A stretch of 64,000 nucleotides of DNA from assembly GCA_014218235.1 (NCBI GenBank), contig CM024756.1:72662152-72726151 (forward strand), given 5' to 3'. Made by a program: the position numbers and the translations under genes. The notes under the pieces are model-generated. The model ran no database searches. It saw only the letters and a list, made by a program, of their open reading frames with translations, and had not been told where the DNA came from. Within the stretch, counting starts at the first letter, position 1. Every line of letters starts with the position of its first letter. The stretch comes from Colocasia esculenta (taxonomy: Eukaryota > Streptophyta > Magnoliopsida > Alismatales > Araceae). Below are positions 57,371 through 64,000 of this stretch, piece by piece.

Positions 57371-57614
57371 TGTTGGTTTGAGTGTGTTTTGGAATTTCCT
57401 AATGATAACAAGGAACATCACTCATACTTTGATTTTGATGATGACATATTGTGATTTTGATGATGATATTTGAACACGTTATACATTCTATACATATCAC
57501 AATAATGCTTAAACAACATGTTCTTGATGTTTAATATCTCATACTTTAATGATAATATCTTGTACTAATGATTATGTGTTAAATTTGCAGGTGTATACAG
57601 ATTTTGTCATGGTA

Positions 57615-57866
57615 GTGTCGACACACCATTGATGGTGTCGACACTGGATCAGAGTCCTGGAGGTTTTTCATGAAGATAGGGTCAAGTGTGTCGACACAGC
57701 CCCTGGTAGTGTCGACACTAGTCCTAGTCTCCAGAAGACCCAGTTGCCTGACTGGGACAGTGTGTCGACAAAGCCAGTGGCAGTGTCGACAATAGTCTCA
57801 GCTCCTAGAAGTCCAGTTTTGCGCAAATGGACAGTGTGTCGACACACTCCCTGGTGGTGTCGACAC
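57615..57866. repeat. Four pairs of GTGTCGACAC palindromes in SIRE-type LTR (74-bp degenerate tandem repeat)
   Basis: GTCGAC starts at 57617 and 57637, 57690 and 57711, 57764 and 57785, 57838 and 57859. In-pair spacing is 20, 21, 21 and 21 bp; pair-to-pair distance is 73, 74 and 74 bp. The sequence between pairs is weakly alike (AGTCTC...CCTAGAAG, AAATGGACAGTGT), so this is an old 74-bp tandem repeat in which the palindromes stayed sharp. It lies 120-370 bp upstream of the TATA box. Confidence 0.92.
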
Positions 57867-57985
57867 ACTTCGGCTGAAACTCAAAATTGTGAATTCATCT
57901 GGACACGTGGCAGCTTGGGGTTCAAGGGGATCTGCCTAGGTTTTTGTGCCCATGCACCCTAAGGCTCTTTATCGACATATGGGTC

Positions 57986-57993
57986 TATAAATA
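57986..57993 (+). promoter_or_regulatory. TATA box in SIRE-type LTR
   Basis: TATAAATA in the context GGTCTATAAATATCC. The RNA start is expected near 58020. Confidence 0.65.
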
Positions 57994-58806
57994 TCCATCT
58001 CTTTGTACTCCAAAGTATCCCATGCAGACAAGAGCCAAGAGCTTTCTGGAAGAAGGAAGAAGAGCGGGAAAGAGGCATCTGCATCCAGAGGAGCAGAGCA
58101 GCGCCGCCAAGGGAAGAAGAAGGAGAAGAAGAGAAGGAGCTCGAGATTGCAGCAGTGCTGATCTAGAAGGAGATCCAGCCGAGTCTGTATTTGGTCAGAG
58201 TGTTTAATTTCTCTGGGGAATCTGTGTATGTGTTCTACACAGATCTCCCAATTCTATTTGTCTTTACCAATTCTATTGTATTGAGATAGATCGTGCTAGA
58301 GGATCTATTCTCTAAGTGTGCTTGTTCTAGCAGAACTTGGATCTATTGTGATCCAGAGGTTTGAGTACTTTGTACTCTATTTTGGAGCCCCAGTGCTCTG
58401 GGTTGGAGCCGTTGTGCTCTGGTGCTTGAGCTGTGGTGCTCAAGGGCTTGTGAATTTGCTGAATTCACAAGTGGTCTTTGGAGTAGGTCGTTATGCCTAT
58501 CTCCTGGGTTTCTTTGAGTTGTTGAACTCAAAGAGATTAGAGTCGTCATGCTCTAGTTTGTACTGCACTTGTGCTAGTGGTCCTCCGTTGTGGAGGTGGA
58601 CGTAGGAGACACAAGTTGTGTTCTCCGAACCACCTTAAAATCTCCAGTGCACTGTGGTTTGATGTGTGGTTTGCTGTTCTTATTCACTATACTCACACAC
58701 CACACTTGGATCTGATCGAATTGTGTGTTTTACTTATTTTAATTCCGTTGCTACACATACAATTTCTAGTTCATTTACCAAAGTCACCTATCTGATCCCC
58801 AACAAT

Positions 58807-58818
58807 TGGTATCCGAGC
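58807..58818 (+). other. Primer-binding site of SIRE-type element, initiator-Met tRNA
   Basis: TGGTATCCGAGC lies two bases after the LTR end and differs by one base from TGGTATCAGAGC. Confidence 0.9.
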
Positions 58819-58925
58819 AGGTCAGAGTCAATTCTATACTCTGAGGTGCTTTGGTGAATTTTCTGTATCTCAGATTTTGATTACTTGCTCAAGTTGCTGT
58901 GTGTTTTGGTTTGGTTGTCTTTATC

Positions 58926-60560
58926 ATGGACTCTAGAGGTTTTGTTGCTGAAGGACATTCAATCAATAGGCCTCCATTTTTTGATGGTACTGGCTATCCT
59001 TACTGGAAGAATAGGATGATGGTTTTTCTTAGAGCACAGAACTATGAAGTATGGAGAATTATTGAAAAAGGATGAAATGAAGTCACTGAAGATGAAGATC
59101 AATGGACCAGGGAGCAGATCAGAAGGGTCACCCTGAACTAGAGCGCCATGAACATGCTGCAATGTGCCATCCATCCGAAGGAGTATTCCAGAATCTCTAT
59201 GTGTAAGTCTGCCAAGGAGATGTGGGATAAATTAGAATTGCTTTATGAGGGCACATCTCAGGTTAGGGAGACTAAGGCTAACATGTTAGTTTTTTATTAT
59301 GAATTATTTATCATGAAATCTAATGAAACTATATCTGAGATGTTGCCAGGTTCATGGTTATTATAAATGGACTTCGAGCTTGGGTAAGGTATACTCAAAT
59401 GATGAATTGGTAAGAAAAATCAGCTCTCATTATCTCCTGTATGGCACACTAAAGCAACTGTCATTGAAGATTCAAAGGATTTATCCAAAATCACATTGGA
59501 TGAACTATTGGATCATTAATGACATATGAATTAACCTTAAGAGATCAGAAGAACACATGCTAAAAACAAAAACCATTGCTCTCAAAGCTTCATCAAGTAA
59601 TAAAGGAAAATCTAAAGAAAATTCTGAGTCTGAGAAATCTGAATCTGATCATGATAATCTTGCTTTCATCACTAGACAATTTAAGGCATTTTGAAATCAA
59701 ACAAGAAGAATTTTGATAATAAGCAAAATGCCATGTCTAGTAAAAGAAACATTTCACTCATGTTGATCATAAGAAAACTGATGAAATTCCTGTGTGTTAC
59801 AGGTGCAATAAATCTGGACATATGAAGGCTGATTGTTCCAGAAGGTAAGAAGGAAAAGCATAAAACCCACAAGAAGGAGTTTCACAAAAAGAAGAACAAG
59901 GCCATGGTTGCTACATGGTCAGATGATGAAGCTCAGACTGCAATGAAGAATCCTTAAGTTCAGAAGGGAATGAAATCTGCTTCATGGCTGGAAGCAGTGA
60001 AGAACAGGTATATATATCCTTTGAACTATTTACCATTGAAGATGGCAAGAAGCATATGGTAATTTAGTTGAAAATCTTTCTGATGTTAGAAAAGAAAATA
60101 AATATTTGAAAAGAAAAATTGAAAGCATTCTTCATGATACTCATCATCTGAAAAGATCTTAATTGGAAGCTCAAGTTTCAGATCAAATCAAAGAAAATGA
60201 TGAACTGTTGATTTTTGTTCATAATCTCAAATTGAAAATTCAAAAATTGAACAAAGAACTTATCAATTCTGTTAAGAAATTTGAAGAAAAAGAAAAGGAA
60301 AACCATGAAAACTTGAATCAAATTGAAAAACCCAATCTTTGCATCGAAGAAAAAGAAGACATCATCAAGAACTTCACTCAAGGTAAAGACAATTTGAATG
60401 CTCTACTTGGAGTTAAGATGAATTCAAATAAGCATGGCTTAGGTTTTGAACCACAAATTCAAAGAAACTGAATCATCTCCAAAGAAAAAAAATCATCAAA
60501 AACTCCTTTAATAAAATTTGTTAAGGCAAGCTCATCTGAAAACAAAGGAAAAATACAAAA
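58926..60560 (+). pseudogene. SIRE-type gag
   Basis: ATG at 58926 gives MDSRGFVAEGHSINRPPFFD then YPYWKNRMMVFLRAQNYEVW, the usual N-terminus of copia gag. TGA at 59073 and TAG at 59140 interrupt it. MLQCAIHPKEYSRI and AKEMWDKLELLYEGTS follow. After several shifts comes a zinc knuckle CYRCNKSGHMKADC (59794-59835), then a long lysine- and glutamate-rich coiled coil (60163-60470). Gag forms the particle and binds RNA. At least five breaks make it non-functional. Confidence 0.88.
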
Positions 60561-60576
60561 ACAAAAAGAACCTGAG

Positions 60577-60668
60577 AGGTCGACACATACCTACCTAGGT
60601 CGACCATACCCTACATAGGTAGACACATACTATGCCAGGTCGACCTATCCCAGTCAGAGGTCGACCTA
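60577..60668. repeat. Row of five AGGTCGACC-type palindromes inside SIRE-type gag-pol
   Basis: GTCGAC, or GTAGAC in the third unit, starts at 60579, 60599, 60619, 60639 and 60660, spaced 20, 20, 20 and 21 bp. Because 20 is not a multiple of three, the repeat does not encode a repeated peptide in one frame. The period therefore reflects DNA or RNA and not protein. Confidence 0.88.
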
Positions 60669-61022
60669 CCCTTCTTATAAAAATCACAAAAATTTCAAAC
60701 CAATCAATAATTATCTTTATCATGGAAATAGGAATGTTTTCTCCTTTTACAATTCAAGATGGAATAAGCCTTGGAACCAAAGGTACAATGGTAACCAATG
60801 GTTCAATCCTTATTTCTATCATTCATCTTTTCCTGCATATCAACAGCAATACATGCCAAGTTTTTCACAGTGGAACAAATCAACTAAGAGGCATAATGTT
60901 CAGAAAATTGAAAACAAAAAGTTGAATCTTCTGTTTCAAAACCACTGTGAAGAAAAATACACAAATTTGGGTTAGAAAGGATTTGTTATCTCTTCTCACT
61001 CAGATGTTGGTACCAATCTCAT

Positions 61023-61415
61023 GTGGGTACCAAAAACTTTTCTTGTCTAATTTGTTATGTGCAGGAAAGCCGTGCATCCAATTCCAACAACATCTGGATT
61101 CTTGACAGTGGATGCTCACGGCACATGACAGGAGACAGAAATAAATTTTCATGCTTGATTGAAAAGGAAGGTGGATCAGTCATCTTTGGAGGTAAGAAAA
61201 AGGAAAAATAATTGGCAAGGAAAATTGGTAAGTCTTGCATTACCTTAAGTGATGATGTTTGTTTAGTTGAGGGTTTGAATTACAACTTGCTTAGCATTAG
61301 TCAATTGTGTGACAATGGTCACAAGATTCTTTTTGAACATGATTCATGCAAAATAATTGACTCCTCTTCTGAGCAAATTAAATTGATTGGAAAAGAGAAA
61401 ATAATGTCTACATGA
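61023..61415 (+). pseudogene. SIRE-type protease
   Basis: A frame from 61023 reads NNIWILDSGCSRHMTGD, with the active-site DSG at 61104-61112, then VIFGGKKKEK and a stop. It continues in the frame from 61212 as IGKSCITLSDDVCLVEGLNY, then LLSISQLCDNGHKILFEHD. It is the copia protease that cuts the polyprotein. An in-frame stop at 61209 breaks it. Confidence 0.85.
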
Positions 61416-61449
61416 TTGATTTGTGTGATACTTCTTCTTTAAATGTTTG

Positions 61450-62762
61450 CTTGATTGCAAATAAAAATGGCACACTGCTTGGTTGTGGCACAAAAGGTTG
61501 GGTCATGCAAGTTTCACAACCATTAGTAAACTCATAAGAATGAATCTTGTAAAAGGTCTTCCTGAATCTTTCCCAGTCATTGACAATCCTGTTTGTGGGA
61601 TATGTGCTCAAGGAAAACAAACAAGAAAATCTTTTAAAGTGTTCAATGAAGTACTTACATCTAAACCACTTGAGTTGCTTCATATGGATCTTTTTGGTCC
61701 AACCAGAACTCAAAGTCTCAGTGGTAATAGATATGGCTTTGTGATCATTGATGACTTTACAAGATATACTTGGGTCTTATTCCTATCCCATAAAAGTGAT
61801 GCATGTTCAGAATTCAGGAGATTTTACAATTCTGCCTTAGTGGTTTATCTTTCAAACTGAATTCTATTTTGACAGATCATGGGGGTGAATTTGAAAATAA
61901 ATCATTTTCTAATCTCTGTACTGAATTGAAAATTCTCCATAAGTTTTCTTCCCCTAGAACTCCAGAACAAAATGGAGTTCTAGAAAGAAAAAATAGAACT
62001 CTTGTGGAAATGGCCAGAACTATGCTCATTGAAAGTAAACTGTCTAAATCTTTTTGGGCAGAAGCTGTAAATACAGCCAATTTCATTTTGAATAGAGCAT
62101 TAGTAAGACCAAAGATCAGAAAAACCCCTTATGAGTTGTTCAAGAATAAAAAGCCAAGTGTGTCATATTTCAAAATTTTTTGTTGCAAATGTTTTGTTCA
62201 CAATAACAACAAAGAAAATCTTGATAAATTTGATGCAAAAAGTTTTGAATCAATCTTCTTAGGTTATTCTGAAACTTCAAGAGCTTACAGAGTTTATATC
62301 TTGAAAAATAAGACTGTGGAAGAATCTCCACATGTCATTTTTGATGAAAATTTGCAAAAGATTGACATTTCTGATTTGTACAGAACTCAAATATGTGATG
62401 ATGAAGATGAGTTTCTTGAACATCCATCTACAAATCTTGAAGAGCAAGAAGTACCAAATGCACATGAGGTTCTTGAAATGCCAACTTCAAGTAATTCAGG
62501 TAATCATGATCCTGAAAATCATGCAAACTCTGAGGTAATTTTTGAACCCAGATTTTTAAGAGATCATCCACTTGAAAGCATTGTTGGTAATTTGCAAGAG
62601 GGAATAAGAACCAGATCATCTTTTCATTCTGTCATAGTTGAAGATTCTTTGGCACTACTTTCCCAAATTGAACCCAAAAATGTTGAGGAAGCTTTATCTT
62701 GTGAAAATTGGATAAATGCTATGCATGAAGAGCTTCATCAATTTGAACGAAATCAAGTTTGA
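61450..62762 (+). pseudogene. SIRE-type integrase
   Basis: The zinc-binding pre-integrase region is WHKRLGHASFTTISKL and CGICAQGKQTRKSF. The catalytic core has LLHMDLFGPTRTQSLSG, then IDDFTRYTWVLFL. After a shift near 61810 it has ILTDHGGEFENKSF and TPEQNGVLERKNRTLVEMA, giving the D,D,E triad. The C-terminal part includes KTPYELFKNKKPSVSYFKIF and FLGYSETSRAYRVY. The frame from 61803 runs to a stop at 62760-62762 (WDLVP expected; TGA in place of TGG). Integrase joins the DNA copy to the chromosome. The core is split in two frames. Confidence 0.88.
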
Positions 62763-63540
62763 GATTTAGTACCAAAACCTTCAGATTTAACTTCTGTCAT
62801 TGGAACTAGATGGATTTTCAGAAATAAATTGAATGAATCTGGTCAAATTGTTAGAAATAAAGCTAGACTTGTTACTCAAGGGTATAACCAAGAACTTGGT
62901 ATTGATTTTGAAGAATCTTATGCCCCTGTAGCAAGACTTGAAGTTGTTCGAACATTCCTTGCATTTGCTGCTTCTTTGAAATTCAAAGTCTTTCAAATGA
63001 TGTCAAGAGTGCTTTCTTGAATGGTTACATAAAAGAAAATGTCTTTGTCAAACACCCCCTGGTTTTGAAAATGAAAATTTTCCAATCATGTTTTTAAACT
63101 CAATAAGGCTCTATATGGTCTTAAGCAAGCTCCAAGAGCTTGGTATGACCGGTTGAGCTCCTTTCTTGTAAATAAATGTTACATAAGAGGAAAATTGATC
63201 AAACTTTGTTTACAAAAACTGAAAAAATCATTTTATTGCTGTTCAGGTTTATGTTGATGATATCATTTTTGGCTCCACAAATAATAATTTGTGCAATGAG
63301 TTTGCCCATCTTATGCAATCTGAATTTGAAATGAGTCTAATGGGTGAACTTACATTCTTTTTAGGTCTGCAAGTACATCAAACTGCTGAAGGAATTTTTC
63401 TGAGTCAAACAAAATATGTCAAGGAGTTGCTCAAGAGGTTTGACTTCCAAAACATCAAGCCATCCAACACACCAATGGCCACAAGTGTAAACTTGAGAGT
63501 GATGCTTCTGGTAAGCCTGTTAATGCTAAACTTTACAGAG
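62763..63540 (+). pseudogene. SIRE-type reverse transcriptase
   Basis: The domain starts VIGTRWIFRNKLNESGQIVR and KARLVTQGYNQELGIDFEES, in frame with PVARLEVVRTFLAFAAS. A shift near 62995 follows. Then come AFLNGYIKENVFV, YGLKQAPRAWYDRL (near 63115-63155) and the catalytic YVDDIIFGSTNN (63251-63285) in other frames. Next are EFEMSLMGELTFFLGLQVHQ and QTKYVKELLKRFDF. The motifs are those of SIRE-lineage copia RT. At least four shifts break it. Confidence 0.88.
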
Positions 63541-64000
63541 GTATGATTGGATCTCTTCTTTATCTAACTACCTCTAGGCCAGATATTCAATTCAGTGTCT
63601 GCATGTGCGCCAGATTTCAAGCAAATCCTAAAGACAGTCACATGTCTGCTGTTAAAAGAATTTTCAAATATCTTCTTTCTTCATGTGATTTGGGTCTTTG
63701 GTATCCTGCTGGGTGTAAATTAGACTTGATTGCATATAGTGATGCTGATTATGCCCGTGCAAACTTGATAGAAAAAGTACTAGTGGGTTGTGTTTATATC
63801 TAGGAGGGTGTCTTATTTCTTGGGCTTCCAAAACACATTATGTAGCTCTTTCAACTGCAGAAGCTGAGTATGTTGCCGCTGGTAGCTGTGGTACCCAAGT
63901 CCTTTGGGTCAAACATCAACTTCTAGATCACTACATTAGGTTGCATTCTTATTCACAACACAAATAAAAAAAAATCACTTAGCATTCATTCTGCACAAAA
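63541..64000 (+). pseudogene. SIRE-type RNase H, runs to window end
   Basis: GSLLYLTTSRPDIQFSV and HMSAVKRIFKYLLSSCDLGL are the conserved link from RT. Then come IAYSDADYA and, after a shift at 63803, CLISWASKTHYVALSTAEAE and YVAAGSCGTQVLWVK. The last bases read a worn NT..KKSLSIHSAQ, the end of the RNase H domain. Confidence 0.85.

Larger units (their letters stand above)
57371..58804 (+). repeat. 5' LTR of SIRE-type element (1434 bp)
   Basis: It begins TGTTGGTTTGAG and ends GATCCCCAACA. It has four pairs of GTCGAC palindromes (57615-57866) upstream of a TATA box at 57986. Confidence 0.9.
30917..64000 (+). mobile_element. Tat-type Ty3/gypsy retrotransposon, interrupted by nested elements, 3' end outside window
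   Basis: The 5' LTR begins TGTAGACACCC at 30917, is split at 31231/50166 by a nested element and ends GTGATTACA at 51554. The primer-like sequence follows at once. The interior runs from 51555 to at least 57370, where a SIRE element starts. It holds a gag remnant with Tat-type motifs. The PR, RT and integrase parts are not recognisable in the window. The LTR ends match the solo LTR at 25333-26845. Confidence 0.75.
57371..64000 (+). mobile_element. SIRE-type Ty1/copia retrotransposon, decayed, 3' end outside window
   Basis: The 5' LTR is 57371-58804 and the primer site 58807-58818. The coding order is gag, PR, IN, RT, RNase H, as in copia. The integrase before RT and the phrase YVDDIIFGSTN point to the SIRE lineage. 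The window ends just after RNase H, so any env-like frame and the 3' LTR are not seen. Many stops and frameshifts show a dead copy. Confidence 0.92.

Noticed and set aside
57615..57866. CRISPR-like array of repeats and spacers
   Set aside because: The repeats are 10-base palindromes in pairs inside a plant LTR, the spacers are related to each other, and no cas genes occur. The DNA is eukaryotic.
58926..64000. Functional SIRE element with an env-like gene
   Set aside because: The coding part has many stops and shifts, and the window ends before the place where an env-like frame would lie.

Overview
This window is repeat-rich nuclear DNA from a flowering plant, probably a eudicot with a large genome. 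I cannot name the species. I see no convincing host gene and no tRNA or rRNA gene. Almost every stretch belongs to LTR retrotransposons (Ty3/gypsy chromovirus, Athila-like and Tat-like lineages, and Ty1/copia SIRE) or to decayed CACTA (En/Spm) DNA transposons. The copies are inserted into one another, and most boundaries can be set from TG...CA ends, primer-binding sites (PBS), polypurine tracts (PPT) and target-site duplications (TSD).

Layout. 1-7532: a minus-strand, non-coding LTR element of the large-retrotransposon-derivative (LARD) type, with its outer LTR cut by the window edge. 7533-13560: broken plus-strand CACTA genes, a tnpD-like transposase (7533-7928 and 10215-10750) and a tnpA-like Transposase_24 gene (11161-13560). 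The tnpD part is interrupted by chromovirus-type LTR fragments in opposite orientations around a 100-N gap. 14203-25113: a tandem-duplicated segment whose second copy is split by a 9.7-kb minus-strand Athila-like element (15279-24997, TSD GTTTC). 25333-26845: a solo Tat-type LTR (TSD CCATC). 27690-28156: a CACTA right terminus ending in TTCTTGTAGTG. 28400-30916: a minus-strand CACTA transposase remnant. From 30917 to beyond the window: a plus-strand Tat-type element. Its 5' LTR is split by a minus-strand, gag-only chromovirus relative (31232-50160, TSD AATCC). One LTR of that relative is in turn split by a nearly complete chromovirus of Tekay type (32737-43329, TSD AAAAT). Its internal region is cut by a SIRE-type copia element that starts at 57371 and runs off the end.

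How the parts relate. The Tekay-like element carries gag, protease, reverse transcriptase, RNase H, integrase and a C-terminal chromodomain-like tail, all broken by a few frameshifts. The gag-only element has similar gag zinc knuckles and could have depended on such a relative. The Athila-like element has lost RT, RNase H and the integrase core, and its protease reads in frame into the integrase tail.

The most unusual signal is shared across families. At least five unrelated elements (Tekay, SIRE, Tat, the gag-only chromovirus and the LARD) carry clusters of short inverted repeats with a TCGA or CGCG core. In the Tekay and SIRE LTRs these are pairs of GTCGAC-centred palindromes 20-22 bp apart, and the pairs recur every 71-74 bp. 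Each pair could also fold as a stem-loop. In the Tekay LTR the arm-end bases match within a pair but differ between pairs.
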